Shown here: piece after piece, positions 36,804 through 45,832 of the stretch
How positions within the stretch are numbered: position 1 is the first letter of the stretch
Layout of the letters: every line of letters begins with the position of its first letter
Program-made: the position numbers and the translations under genes
The notes under the pieces: generated by a model
The model's database searches: none
What the model saw: the letters and a program-made list of their open reading frames with translations, nothing else
Told to the model about the DNA's origin: nothing
From: JAFDWR01 sp038216655
Lineage (GTDB): Bacteria; Armatimonadota; Fimbriimonadia; Fimbriimonadales; Fimbriimonadaceae
Direction: 5' to 3'
Assembly: GCA_038216655.1 (NCBI GenBank)
Contig: JBBQPZ010000020.1
Location: 4,473 to 68,472 of the forward strand
Length of the DNA stretch: 64,000 nt

Positions 36804-37106
36804 ATGACCGAAGCGAGCCGGCGCCTCGCCGAGATCCTGCACTCGATCCCTTTTGGACGATGTGTCTCCTACGGGATGGTCGGGCAAGTGATGAATCCGC
36901 CCATGTCGGGCCTATTCGTAGGTCGGATGTTAGTGTCAACGCACCCCGAGGCACCCTGGTGGAGAGTCGTTGGCTACGACGGGACGATCAAGACCGGGAA
37001 GCGCGATCCCGAACTCGCCGCCGAGCAGATTCGTCGGCTTGAAAGCGAAGGGGTTCGGCTAGTGGACGATCGTGTGCCCGCTGACGTGATGCTCGAATTC
37101 CTCTAA
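36804..37106 (+). CDS. Alkyltransferase-like (ATL) protein of the MGMT family
   Basis: A 100-residue single domain with the MGMT DNA-binding fold (SIPFGRCVSYGMVGQVMN, VGRMLVSTHP). Where alkyltransferases have the active-site PCHRV, this protein has PWWRVV, so the accepting Cys is Trp. ATL proteins bind O6-alkylguanine without repairing it and hand the lesion to nucleotide excision repair (established for the family). It starts 6 bases after the fused dehydrogenase stop, so it is probably co-transcribed though functionally unrelated. Confidence 0.9.
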   Translation: MTEASRRLAEILHSIPFGRCVSYGMVGQVMNPPMSGLFVGRMLVSTHPEAPWWRVVGYDGTIKTGKRDPELAAEQIRRLESEGVRLVDDRVPADVMLEFL

Positions 37107-37305
37107 ATTCGGACGTAACGTGCCACTCAAAGGTGAAATACGGGGTGGATGGAGTTAAAACCGTATTATTGCGAGTCACAAACCACCCATGTTTTCGATT
37201 TGAGGTCGTAAACTACTTTCGTTATCAGCGGTGATATGCACCGTTGCTGGTGTTTTGGGAGATTTTTTCAGGCAGGTGACTGTCGTATGTCGGGAGGAGA
37301 TTGGT

Positions 37306-38004
37306 ATGTACAAGTTTTATCGAGTAGCCATTATCGCTGCGCTGGGAGCTGTTGCTTCCGTTGCCAACGCATTCACGTACTTCAACTTGGCGTCGGGTGA
37401 CCTGGGCCTCACGGGCCAGAGCGGTGCACAGACGCTGACAGTTGGCGGTCCTGGAATTGGAGTTCAAAGCAATACGGCGAATGGTCAGATTGACTTCTTC
37501 CCCGGTGCGCCGGGTCTGGTCGCTGGCGACTCGTCAGGCGTTGGGTTCCGATCCTACTCCTTCACATACCAGGTCGGCGCCCCTTCGCCCGTCGGCGCGG
37601 TTGGGCTCGTGGTCCTCGGCACCTTGGGTGGCACCGGTCGGATTTCGATGCAGGAAGATATCTTCCGCATCAATGCCGACAATTCGGAGACGCTGATCAG
37701 CACGATCGCCAATACGGTGTTCGTCAACGGAACTACTGAAGCCCACGGCGTCTTCAACCTGGTTGGCTCGAACTTCAACTACACGGACAACACACCTGTC
37801 GTTCCCAACCTGATCAACTATAAGGTCAAGAAGTCATTCTTCCTTCAAGTTACGGACTGGGGCACGCAGGCCTTCAACCCCGCAGTGGACTTTGCCTCAA
37901 TCTCGTTGGTCCAACAGAACCACCAGCCGGTTCCCGAGCCGGCCACCGTTGCAACGCTCGCAATTGGCGCACTCGCCTTTGTTCGCCGACGACGACGACG
38001 CTGA
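37306..38004 (+). CDS. PEP-CTERM surface protein
   Basis: The ATG at 37306 follows GGGAGGAGATTGGT. The 232-residue protein has a signal peptide (MYKFYRVAIIAALGAVASVANA), a secreted beta-rich domain, and the C-terminal signal VPEPATVATLAIGALAF followed by VRRRRRR. It is a paralog of the next gene: both share ASGDLGL/SADTGL, IDFFP and EQNHQPVPEPAT-type blocks. Such proteins are sorted by exosortase and may join the exopolysaccharide matrix. Function of this domain unknown. Confidence 0.88.
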   Translation: MYKFYRVAIIAALGAVASVANAFTYFNLASGDLGLTGQSGAQTLTVGGPGIGVQSNTANGQIDFFPGAPGLVAGDSSGVGFRSYSFTYQVGAPSPVGAVGLVVLGTLGGTGRISMQEDIFRINADNSETLISTIANTVFVNGTTEAHGVFNLVGSNFNYTDNTPVVPNLINYKVKKSFFLQVTDWGTQAFNPAVDFASISLVQQNHQPVPEPATVATLAIGALAFVRRRRRR

Positions 38005-38022
38005 TCCGTTCAGGGTCTCCTC

Positions 38023-38059
38023 AACGGGTGAGAAGCAAGAGCTTCTCACCCGTTTTTTT
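38023..38059 (+). terminator. Rho-independent terminator
   Basis: AACGGGTGAGAAG and CTTCTCACCCGTT form a 13-bp stem, followed by TTTTTT. It follows the PEP-CTERM gene at 37306. Confidence 0.93.
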
Positions 38060-38168
38060 ATTAGGGAACTGATAAACCCGGTAGAGATGCCTGCCACATC
38101 CATAGGGGTTTTTTGCCAAGGTCCTGTACACTGGTTCACGTGGCTCCTCCTGGGGGTCAGTTTTTTAG

Positions 38169-38189
38169 AGCGGCACCTGCCGCTTTTTT
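38169..38189 (+). terminator. Terminator-like hairpin directly before the ribosome-binding site of the next PEP-CTERM gene
   Basis: AGCGGC-ACCT-GCCGCT followed by TTTTT, then AGGAG and the GTG start 12 bases later. Its place inside the leader, after the expected promoter region, suits transcription attenuation. Confidence 0.55.
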
Positions 38190-38201
38190 AGGAGATCGAG
38201 A

Positions 38202-38897
38202 GTGCTGAAGTTTAAAATCGGATTGATTGTTGGCTTGGTCGTGACCGCTGCCTCCGCGCATGCGTTCGTGTATTCGAACCTCGTTTCTGCGGACACCGGC
38301 TTAGTCGGGATTAGCGGGACAGGCATCCTGACCGTCGTTCCGTCGAACTCGATTGGTCCGGCGAATACCAACGCCCTCATCGACTTCTTCCCGAACAACA
38401 TCATCGCGGGCGGACCTTCTGGGTTAGCCACGACGAACTACCTGTTCTCCTACGACGTGAGCAACACGGATGCCGTGAGCCAAATCGGCCTGGCATTGCT
38501 CGGCAATATCTCTGGGCGTGGAACGGTTGATTTCAACGAGCAGGTCTTCCAGCTCGTGGGTGGAGTGGTGACCGGACCTGCCCTCGTCAACTACAGCGCA
38601 ACGTTCAATTCATCCACGGTGGATCCGCGCCTTTTCCGGAGCGGCGACAACTACACCTTCACCGATAACACCGGCCTGTTCCGTGGCGTGACGGGAGCTC
38701 CCTCTCCGCAGTTCACCTATCGCGTTATCAAGACGCTCGTGGTCACCGTCGGCACCACCGACTACAATCACCAGACCGACTTCGTTACGGTCAACTTGAT
38801 CGAGCAAAACCACCAGCCCGTACCCGAGCCCGCCACCCTGGCCACGCTCGGCATGGGAGCCCTCGCCCTTATTCGGCGCCGACGCCGTTCGCGCTGA
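38202..38897 (+). CDS. PEP-CTERM surface protein, paralog of 37306
   Basis: A GTG at 38202 behind AGGAGATCGAGA starts a 231-residue protein: signal peptide (MLKFKIGLIVGLVVTAASAHA), secreted domain, and a C-terminal VPEPATLATLGMGALAL with IRRRRRSR. It resembles the upstream neighbour along its length, suggesting tandem duplication. Its leader contains an attenuator-like hairpin, so the pair may be differently regulated. Confidence 0.88.
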   Translation: MLKFKIGLIVGLVVTAASAHAFVYSNLVSADTGLVGISGTGILTVVPSNSIGPANTNALIDFFPNNIIAGGPSGLATTNYLFSYDVSNTDAVSQIGLALLGNISGRGTVDFNEQVFQLVGGVVTGPALVNYSATFNSSTVDPRLFRSGDNYTFTDNTGLFRGVTGAPSPQFTYRVIKTLVVTVGTTDYNHQTDFVTVNLIEQNHQPVPEPATLATLGMGALALIRRRRRSR

Positions 38898-38922
38898 TCT
38901 TCGTGATCCTCAGCAGGCACTC

Positions 38923-38958
38923 AAATCCCTCTCAAGCCACTGGCTTGAGAGGGATTTT
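38923..38958. terminator. Bidirectional terminator between convergent genes
   Basis: AAATCCCTCTCAAGCC and GGCTTGAGAGGGATTT form a 16-bp stem with a 3-base loop and T/A flanks on both sides. It sits between the PEP-CTERM gene and the convergent thioredoxin-like gene. Confidence 0.92.
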
Positions 38959-38964
38959 CTTTGC

Positions 38965-39474
38965 CTAGCCGGACCATTTCTTCAGGAACGCCATCACCTT
39001 GTCGTGGTCGTGGTGGTCTCCTGACTCAAGGAGCCCTGTGTCCTGCGACTGTAGGAGCTTCCCCTTCGCATCGAGGACGAACAGGTGAGGATAGCCAGGA
39101 ATCTTGGGGAACTTGGAGAGGACCTCCTTGTTCTCGTTCTGGGGGCTGAAGTTCACCTTCACCACCACGTACTTCGCGGCAAGGAACCGGGCGATCTCGG
39201 CATCCTGATGGAACGTGCCATCGAGCTTGTGGCACCAGGGGCACCAATCGCCGCCCACGTCGATCAGCACGCGCTTGTGCTGCTTGCCCGCAAGCTTGAC
39301 GCCGTCGGCAATGTCCTTCTTCGCATCCCGGGAAGGGTCGAAAATGTGTGGCTTGCCGGAAGTGTCCATCTGCGCGGGAGTACCCCCAGGGTGCACAATA
39401 TTTCCCTGCGGATGCGCACCCGCAAGCGAGCTGAACAAGGCGAGCGTGGACAAGGCAATTAGAGTCTTCGTCAT
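38965..39474 (-). CDS. Secreted thioredoxin-fold protein
   Basis: A 169-residue protein with a signal peptide (MTKTLIALSTLALFSSLAGA) and one thioredoxin domain. The redox site is DWCPWCHKLDG, the CPWC type seen in thioredoxin_7-like proteins, and FPKIPGYPHLFVLDAKG supplies the cis-Pro region. It probably acts in the periplasm on disulfides or as a cytochrome-assembly helper. A HDHDK stretch near the C-terminus could bind metal. It is transcribed alone toward the shared terminator. Confidence 0.9.
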   Translation of the reverse strand: MTKTLIALSTLALFSSLAGAHPQGNIVHPGGTPAQMDTSGKPHIFDPSRDAKKDIADGVKLAGKQHKRVLIDVGGDWCPWCHKLDGTFHQDAEIARFLAAKYVVVKVNFSPQNENKEVLSKFPKIPGYPHLFVLDAKGKLLQSQDTGLLESGDHHDHDKVMAFLKKWSG

Positions 39475-39636
39475 TCAATTTCCCCCTAGACAGTTAGCAA
39501 TTCGAACGATCGGAGACATGACATCGTTCCTGATGGCAATCGCCTGATCAAATCGGCTTTGAGTATCTCCGCGACCGGTTACAAACGAAACAAGAACTGG
39601 CGACCCGGTTCGATGCCGATCGAAGAGAGCAAGTAG

Positions 39637-40197
39637 TTAGGACGCCTGGCGCTCTAGCGACTTCTTGATCTCGTCCAACCTGCCCTGCCAGGCCCGGCGC
39701 AAGCCGTCCGCCTCGTCGCGCGTGTCGATCCGTTTGTGCATCACCACGATCGCGACTTTACCGTCGGTGTCGTTCACGGTCGCCTCGATTTCGGTCGGCG
39801 CACCTGCGCCGGCGGTGTGCCAGGTCGCCTTTACATCTTTTCCTTCCCTCACCCGGACCACCCGATCCGCAGGGATCGAGACGACGATCGCGGAGAGCAC
39901 CTTCTCGACGGGTGCCCTCACCGACTTCGTGACGCAGATGTTGTAGCCCTCCGGTCGTCCGTCCTTCTGCACTTTGCCAAGTCGACGCTCGTGCTCGACG
40001 TAGATCGTGGTGCCCCACCAGGCTTGACTTGGGGAGCGGCCCGTCTGGTCCCAGAGCCAATTGATCGCCTCGCGACGCTTGCCCTCGAATTCGGGCTTCT
40101 CCTCCAGTTCCTTTGACCATTCGAGGAAGGTCTTCCCCGTTGCCTCACGGCAGGCGTCGTCGGTAACCTGGTAGTCCGGGCGCAGTTCGATTTCCAT
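39637..40197 (-). CDS. SRPBCC/START-like domain protein with DUF4287-like N-terminus
   Basis: The frame is open much further upstream, but the recognisable protein begins at ATG 40197. The first part, ATGKTFLEWSKELEE, looks like the small DUF4287 helical domain. The rest (TKSVRAPVEKVLSAIV onward) has the SRPBCC hydrophobic-pocket fold. Total 186 residues. Ligand unknown. The upstream extension would run antisense across the pseudopilin gene at 40336. Confidence 0.75.
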   Translation of the reverse strand: MEIELRPDYQVTDDACREATGKTFLEWSKELEEKPEFEGKRREAINWLWDQTGRSPSQAWWGTTIYVEHERRLGKVQKDGRPEGYNICVTKSVRAPVEKVLSAIVVSIPADRVVRVREGKDVKATWHTAGAGAPTEIEATVNDTDGKVAIVVMHKRIDTRDEADGLRRAWQGRLDEIKKSLERQAS

Positions 40198-40335
40198 CCC
40201 ATCAATATAACCAAACTCTGAGAGCACAGAAAACCTGGACACCAAATGCAAATACCAGAAAAGGGACGCACTCTGAACGAAGCGACCCCACGGAGTCGTC
40301 CTTGCAGCTTCAAAGTTGATTACGACGAGATACCT

Positions 40336-41148
40336 ATGAGAAAGCAAGCCGCCTTTACCCTGATTGAGCTTCTGGTTGTTATCGCCATCATCGCCATCCT
40401 CGCCGCCATCCTGTTCCCCGTATTCTCCCAGGCCAAAGAGGCGGCGAAGAAGACCAAGTCGCTGGCTCAGATGAAGCAGCTCGGACTGGCCGTCATGATG
40501 TACGCCGGCGACGCCGACGACTATTTCGTCCCCGCTTCCAACCGTTATGTCCCGGCGGGGCAAGACCCAACGATCTGGCCACCGCTCGTTCAGCCTTACG
40601 TCAAGAATCCTGAGCTGATGGTCGCTTACGGCTCCGACGGTGAGCCTGCTGAGAGCTGGAACGGTCGACCAGACGGCTCGCACAGTCGTAAAAATCAGAG
40701 CATCGGCTACTCCGATGCCACCGGAGTCGACCCCGCCTCCACCGCAGTGCCTGGTGCGGCACCCGCAGGGACCGAAGGGTTCCTCGAAGCCGCGAATTTC
40801 AGCGTCGCGGAACAGACCGCCCGAACGGGACTCTTCGCCACGACTCCGAACGGGGTCAACAAGGAGCGCGGGTACGTCTTCAACCCCTACAACGGACCGA
40901 ACTCCCCGGATGGCGACTACTCGAAAGGACTACCCCTGATCGGCGATGTGAATCTGTGTACAACGCCCTACAAGGGCACCGACTACACGTCGCTCGCCCC
41001 CGGGGCACTTAAGCCCATCTACGCTCGGTACGGGTCGACCAAGAAGGGTGAGGGCACCACGCCCGTAATCTTCGCCGACGGACATGCAAAGGCGTATTCC
41101 GCCAATGCGCTCAACGCGTTCGGCACGCTCATTTGGCGCTTCCGCTGA
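40336..41148 (+). CDS. Pseudopilin-like protein with N-terminal methylation motif
   Basis: Starting at ATG 40336 the protein is 270 residues: MRKQAAFTLIELLVVIAI, then SQAKEAAKKTKSLAQMKQLG, and a C-terminal FADGHAKAYSANALNAFG. It is the same family as the gene at 1736, with the same prepilin signal and H-x-DG end. The in-frame extension to 40246 adds 30 residues without a start context. Role in a type II secretion-like or pilus system is inferred from the signal only. Confidence 0.9.
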   Translation: MRKQAAFTLIELLVVIAIIAILAAILFPVFSQAKEAAKKTKSLAQMKQLGLAVMMYAGDADDYFVPASNRYVPAGQDPTIWPPLVQPYVKNPELMVAYGSDGEPAESWNGRPDGSHSRKNQSIGYSDATGVDPASTAVPGAAPAGTEGFLEAANFSVAEQTARTGLFATTPNGVNKERGYVFNPYNGPNSPDGDYSKGLPLIGDVNLCTTPYKGTDYTSLAPGALKPIYARYGSTKKGEGTTPVIFADGHAKAYSANALNAFGTLIWRFR

Positions 41149-41160
41149 TTCGGCCCCGCC

Positions 41161-41196
41161 AAGCTCACCACCACCGCTCCCGGTGGCGGGGAGCTT
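41161..41196 (+). terminator. Probable terminator of the second pseudopilin
   Basis: AAGCTCACCACCACCG and CGGTGGCGGGGAGCTT pair at 14 of 16 positions and are followed by TCT. It lies just after the pseudopilin stop. The T-tract is weak. Confidence 0.55.
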
Positions 41197-41215
41197 TCTA
41201 CTTGCCTTGGGGAAT

Positions 41216-42382
41216 CTAGGGCTGCTTGCCAAGGATGAACTGGATCGCCCGCGGGAAGCGGCTCGCCCAAGCTTGCTCGTTATGCAGCACCTGCACGTCG
41301 TCGATCATCGAGGAGTGTTCGATGTGGTGCTTGGTCAGAGCCCTCTCCAGCCTCCGCATCGCCTCAACGTAGCGCGTACTGTCAACCCGCGAACCAGCCT
41401 CCCGAGCTCCCGTGTCGACCCAAATGCGGGTTCTCATAAGGCCCGCTGGATCTGCCTCGATGTCAGAGAGGATCTTGCCTCCGGCCCACCAAGTGGACGG
41501 CGACATCGCGATGACGCCGCCAAACACGCCTGGATTCCGACGCGCGATCTCCAGCGAGATCAGTCCGCCCATCGAAGAGCCGCCGAGGAAGGCGTGCGCC
41601 TGACCGCGTGCCGTCCGATAGGTTCGATCGACGAACGGCATAACCTCCTGCAACAAGAAGCGCGCGTAGCTCGCTCCACCACCGCCTCCGTATTTCGGAT
41701 CGCGCTCGAAGGAATACTCCTGCATCCGGCCCGGTCCGTTGTCAATTCCGACGACAATCAAGGGCCGCACCTTCTTTGCAGCGATCAGCTTGGTCAGGGT
41801 CTCATCGATCTGCCACTCGTTTCCATACGCGCTCGTCGCCCGGTCAAAGCAGTTCTGGCCGTCGTGCATGTAGAGCACATCGTAGGGAACCCCGCGCTTA
41901 CCGTCGTAGCCGGGAGGTAGCCAAACCCGAATCGTTCGGGATCCCTTGAGTTCCTTCGAGTCGATGGTGTGAAGCTTGAGAGAACCCAGGACGGTGTGGG
42001 TCGGGGCCCTGAGCTCCCCACGAATCCACCTCGCTACCGTGACGTCGATTCGCTTGGTGGAAGCCTCGATCCGGACCGTTCGATTCGGCAACTGGCCACC
42101 CTGCGCATCCGTCTCGACCGTGCCCCAGTCGCCGCGGTTGATCTTAAACTGCAAGGTTGCGCCAATTTCTAGGTTGAGGTCGCCGACGAAAGTGCCGTCC
42201 GCTTGGCGCGACAGCCGAACTCCGTCCGCCTTCCAACCACCCACACTGGGCAGCGAACCCGCCAGGTAGACCGCACCAAGCTTCGGTGTGTCGCGAGGGA
42301 CCCTCACGACGACGCGAACCTTTATAGAGGCAAGCGCGACCGAAGTGGCCAGTAGCGCGACGAACAGGCAGATGAGGCGCAC
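41216..42382 (-). CDS. Secreted alpha/beta-hydrolase esterase with CBM20-like N-terminus
   Basis: A 388-residue protein with a signal peptide (MRLICLFVALLATSVALA). Residues about 25-115 look like a starch-binding CBM20-type beta-sandwich (VYLAGSLPSVGGWKADGV, FKINRGDWGTVE). The rest is the enterochelin-esterase/esterase D fold with VWLPPGYDGKR, YMHDGQNCFD and the nucleophile in FLGGSSMGGLIS; a late HNEQAWASRFP may supply the catalytic His. It probably cleaves an ester on a carbohydrate or siderophore outside the cytoplasm. Confidence 0.85.
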   Translation of the reverse strand: MRLICLFVALLATSVALASIKVRVVVRVPRDTPKLGAVYLAGSLPSVGGWKADGVRLSRQADGTFVGDLNLEIGATLQFKINRGDWGTVETDAQGGQLPNRTVRIEASTKRIDVTVARWIRGELRAPTHTVLGSLKLHTIDSKELKGSRTIRVWLPPGYDGKRGVPYDVLYMHDGQNCFDRATSAYGNEWQIDETLTKLIAAKKVRPLIVVGIDNGPGRMQEYSFERDPKYGGGGGASYARFLLQEVMPFVDRTYRTARGQAHAFLGGSSMGGLISLEIARRNPGVFGGVIAMSPSTWWAGGKILSDIEADPAGLMRTRIWVDTGAREAGSRVDSTRYVEAMRRLERALTKHHIEHSSMIDDVQVLHNEQAWASRFPRAIQFILGKQP

Positions 42383-42403
42383 GTCCTCGTTCTACCCGAG
42401 GCG

Positions 42404-43255
42404 CTAAACTCCGAAACCGGCCTCAGCGACCGTCTTCACCTTGCCGTTGGCGAACTTGTGAATGCGGCTCGAACTCGACTCGTAGCCGATCCAGGTAGAG
42501 ATGATTTCCACTCCCGGCTTGCAATCGAGATTCCAGAGCCCCTGCAACTCGTAGATGCCATCCAGGCCGTGTTTCTTGCCGTCGGTGTAGCTGACCTCCG
42601 TCGTTTTCACCACGCCATTCTGAATCGAGCGGATGACGAACGCACAGTAGTCGCTTGGGTGCTTGTTGTCCTCGTTCCCCGCGAACGTCACGTTCATCTC
42701 ATCCGGTTTGCGACTCGTGAAGGTCATGACCGCTTCCTGAGTCCCGTTCCCGTCGAGGTCGACGAGCACAATCGCATTCATCACCGGTTTCGCGTTCTTG
42801 AATCCCTTCGACTTGAGGAAATCCTTGGCCGTCTGGGTGTAGACCGCGGAGGAATTCGGCACGATCGTCATCTTAGGCGCGACCGGCTTCGATCCGAACC
42901 AAACGACCTCTTTGAACTGGTCGACTCCTTCAATCTCCTTAGTCGTCCAGGCTTCGCCCATCGGCTCCTCCTTCGAAAACTCAAGCGCCCGGGTCACCGT
43001 CTCGATTTTTCCACCCAGACTGAGTCGGAAACAGCTTCCCGAGGCGAGGCGCTTAATCGTTGCAGGGTTGACCTTCTTGTGCCGCTCAGGGGCGAACATG
43101 GAGTCGATTGAGTCCCACTTCCCTCCGTCGTAGATTCCGATCCCGATTCCCGAGACCGCAAGGACGCCCCCCGCCGGACTCGCTTGCCCCACGGCGAAGG
43201 TGCTGAGAGGTTGGATGGACGGGCGGGAGGCAAGGGCGATCAGGGCGGTGAGCAT
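42404..43255 (-). CDS. Hypothetical secreted protein with FG-GAP-like segment
   Basis: The ATG at 43255 gives 283 residues starting MLTALIALASRPSIQPLSTF, a weak signal peptide; the longer frame to 43327 adds a basic stretch that does not look real. VLVDLDGNGTQEAVMTFTSR resembles a calcium-binding FG-GAP/VCBS unit. No known family is assigned. It lies 21 bases upstream of the esterase gene on the same strand, so co-expression is likely. Confidence 0.65.
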   Translation of the reverse strand: MLTALIALASRPSIQPLSTFAVGQASPAGGVLAVSGIGIGIYDGGKWDSIDSMFAPERHKKVNPATIKRLASGSCFRLSLGGKIETVTRALEFSKEEPMGEAWTTKEIEGVDQFKEVVWFGSKPVAPKMTIVPNSSAVYTQTAKDFLKSKGFKNAKPVMNAIVLVDLDGNGTQEAVMTFTSRKPDEMNVTFAGNEDNKHPSDYCAFVIRSIQNGVVKTTEVSYTDGKKHGLDGIYELQGLWNLDCKPGVEIISTWIGYESSSSRIHKFANGKVKTVAEAGFGV

Positions 43256-43378
43256 GCGGGAAGGATAGCACCTGCAAGGCCGTCGCCCCTGCCCACCCCT
43301 CCCGAATCGGACACGGAGACATGACAAGAACGGCCCGACCGAAGTTGGGCATCGCTCTTGCGAGTTTGGTGAAGGCGG

Positions 43379-44617
43379 TTACCCCGCGTTCACGCCGAGC
43401 TTCTTCAGGGCTTCCTCAAGCCGCTTGTCGCCCGCTTCGTAACCGACGATGGTCGCCGCGACCTTTCCTTCCTTGTCGATGACGTAAGTGGTGGGAATGC
43501 CGCTCACCATGAACAACTTCTTCGCGGTGCTGTTGTTCGTGTCCCGCGCCGCCGTGTCGAACGCAAACTGGAAGCTGTATTTGCCGCTGTTTTGCGGTAC
43601 CCACTTCTCGTAGGCCAGCTTCTCATCCCAGACGCATACGCCGAGCACCGCAACACCCTGCGACTTGACGGATTGGAACACCTTCTCGACATGGGGCATC
43701 GACTGCTGGCACGGGCCGCACCAGGTCGCCCAGAAGTCAAGCACGACGATCTTGCCCCGGTAGTCGGAGAGCTTCAGCGTCCCGCCGCCCCACTTCTCGG
43801 AGACGAAGTCGGGGGCCATCGAGCCTTCCTTCAGAAGGGCAGGTGCGGGTTCGCGCTTTGGAATAAGGTCGATTGCTGGCTTCGTGGTCGGGGACACGTT
43901 CACTTGAGAGCCGTCGTCGCTTATCTTCGCCTCGTAGGTGTCGAAGTCGAGCTTGAATGGCGCACGAACGTCCACCATCTTCATCTTGCCGTCGCCATTG
44001 ACATCGACCAGCATCCACACCGGCCGCGTTTTTCCTGCCTGGTCGGCCGAGGCGACCGCCTTGTTGAACAAAGCGTCGGTGTCGTTCTCTACCAGAATCG
44101 CCTTTCGAGCCTTGCCCGCCACGTCGATCGTGCCGACCCGCGCCGACTCGCGATACATAAAGAGCTCGGCCCGGCCTGAGAAGCCGTAGACGCCGATGTT
44201 GTAGGTTCCCGAAGAAGTCTCGCGGCTCGCCAATCCGTAGGAGGCGTGCAGCGCGACATCCATGACGCCATATTGCGTCCGACCCCCGCCGTCTTTCTTG
44301 GCGTTCCACGCCCCGTCGCCATCGTCGGTCAGATCACCGTTCTGGTTCTTGTCGATGTAGATCTTCCAGTCCTGATTCTCGGGCTCGTCGACGGCGATGA
44401 TGGTCCCGTTCTTGGGGCCGTTGCCCATGTGGATCACCGCGTAGCGCGGCGCGACACGATAGGTCGGTTCCTTCCGCACGCCTGTAGGTTTGGTCGGTGA
44501 GAACTGAATCGGAATCGGCATGTAGCCAACCCGGGCCGCAACGGCTCCGTTCGGCTCAAGAGTGAAGCGCGTCGGTCCCGCGGTCGCGACCAGAGCAAGA
44601 AGGGCTAGGGGCATCAT
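43379..44617 (-). CDS. TlpA-like thiol-disulfide protein
   Basis: A 412-residue exported protein. The first 265 residues form a large domain of unknown type, rich in DVNGDGKM and DKNQNGDLTDD calcium-like loops. The C-terminal part is a TlpA/ResA thioredoxin domain with LDFWATWCGPCQQSMPHVEK and the cis-Pro segment GIPTTYVIDKEG. It should act in the periplasm as a reductant or in cytochrome c maturation. Operon partners are not obvious. Confidence 0.88.
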   Translation of the reverse strand: MMPLALLALVATAGPTRFTLEPNGAVAARVGYMPIPIQFSPTKPTGVRKEPTYRVAPRYAVIHMGNGPKNGTIIAVDEPENQDWKIYIDKNQNGDLTDDGDGAWNAKKDGGGRTQYGVMDVALHASYGLASRETSSGTYNIGVYGFSGRAELFMYRESARVGTIDVAGKARKAILVENDTDALFNKAVASADQAGKTRPVWMLVDVNGDGKMKMVDVRAPFKLDFDTYEAKISDDGSQVNVSPTTKPAIDLIPKREPAPALLKEGSMAPDFVSEKWGGGTLKLSDYRGKIVVLDFWATWCGPCQQSMPHVEKVFQSVKSQGVAVLGVCVWDEKLAYEKWVPQNSGKYSFQFAFDTAARDTNNSTAKKLFMVSGIPTTYVIDKEGKVAATIVGYEAGDKRLEEALKKLGVNAG

Positions 44618-44656
44618 GGGCTGAGTTTAACACTTCGGCCCATAAGGAGTTGGGGT

Positions 44657-45832
44657 TTAGTAGACGCCGGGGATGAAGCGGTAGCGGACTTTTTTGCAGT
44701 ACTCGACGTAGTCGGGATCGGCGAGCAGGTGGCGCTCTTCGGTAAGCGCGCGCACAAAATAGACCCCGAACCAGAGCGCGATGGTAAAGATGGCGCCAGC
44801 ATCGCCGGAGAGGATCGCGGGGAACGTCATGATGAGCCAGACCAGGTTCTTGCTGATGTAGGCGGGGTGGCGGACTACTCGGTACGGGCCTTTGGCCACG
44901 ATGCCTCGATTGGTGAGGTTGCTGGCTCGCATACCCAAGGCGAGACTCGACCAGCCGTAGATGGCGAAGAGCAACGCGCTGACGATCAGCATCGCCCCGG
45001 TGAGCGTGTGGTTGTTGAAAAAAGGCCTGACCTCCGGGATGCGGAACGGCATGTAGTCGGAGAATATCCCGACGAAGGGTGGGTAGCACATCAGCGCCAC
45101 TGCCCAGCCGAGAGCCGTGCCTTCGACCGAGCGGACGATGCTCCTTCCTTTGACCTCGAACATGTAGCCGAAGAGGAAGACCAAGACATCGATCACGAAG
45201 ATCGTGTTAACGGCCCTTAGGTAGAGCGTAACCTGAGCCTGGAACGGGTCGGTGGTTGCATCGATCGTTCGCCCCACTAACTCGGACAAAGTCGCGACGT
45301 TCCCGTACAGGAAGCTCCACATCAGTGAGAGGTAGAAGAACTTCATCACGAAGTAGAGCACGTCGGTGAGCTCTTCGCGGGTGAGGCTCGGATTCGGATG
45401 GACCTTCGGGCGGCCGCGCAGGAAGGCGGCGTTGTGGCGCATCAGCTTGGCCAGCGCTTGCCAGAAGCGGTATGGACGCTCCGCCTCGGGTTCCTCTTTG
45501 ATCGCGAGCCGGAAGGCGAATCTGAGGGTGGCCTGGACGACGTAGACACAGTACAGGAACCGGAGGCTATCCCCTGCCGTGCGGCCCACAATGTCGAGCG
45601 CCTTGGTGAGAGAAGCTCGCCACGGGTCGGACGTGTCGGCCCAGGTCCAAGTGATCTGGGACGTGAGGTTCCTGTAATACGGGCTCAGGTTGATCGCGAG
45701 AAACCCCAGCGAGTAAAGCATCATCCCGGCGACGAAGTTACGCACCGCCATGCCCTCGGGCAGATCAGTTGGCCTCGCTTGTTTCGCTGGAATGGGTTGG
45801 TTCATCGCCTCAAGCGTTCGGATTATTGTCAT
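44657..45832 (-). CDS. ICMT-like membrane methyltransferase
   Basis: I place the start at ATG 45832, behind AGGTG; a further ATG at 45805 (MNQPIPAKQARP) is possible. The product is 391 residues with several membrane helices. The C-terminal motif VAKGPYRVVRHPAYIS and TEERHLLADPDYVEYCKKV is the SAM-binding signature of isoprenylcysteine carboxyl methyltransferase and phospholipid methyltransferase families. Bacterial members methylate lipids or small molecules; the substrate is unknown. Confidence 0.82.
   Translation of the reverse strand: MTIIRTLEAMNQPIPAKQARPTDLPEGMAVRNFVAGMMLYSLGFLAINLSPYYRNLTSQITWTWADTSDPWRASLTKALDIVGRTAGDSLRFLYCVYVVQATLRFAFRLAIKEEPEAERPYRFWQALAKLMRHNAAFLRGRPKVHPNPSLTREELTDVLYFVMKFFYLSLMWSFLYGNVATLSELVGRTIDATTDPFQAQVTLYLRAVNTIFVIDVLVFLFGYMFEVKGRSIVRSVEGTALGWAVALMCYPPFVGIFSDYMPFRIPEVRPFFNNHTLTGAMLIVSALLFAIYGWSSLALGMRASNLTNRGIVAKGPYRVVRHPAYISKNLVWLIMTFPAILSGDAGAIFTIALWFGVYFVRALTEERHLLADPDYVEYCKKVRYRFIPGVY

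Noticed and set aside
39637..40683. 348-residue minus-strand protein across the pseudopilin start
   Set aside because: Only the part from 40197 has a recognisable fold; the rest overlaps the pseudopilin leader and coding sequence.
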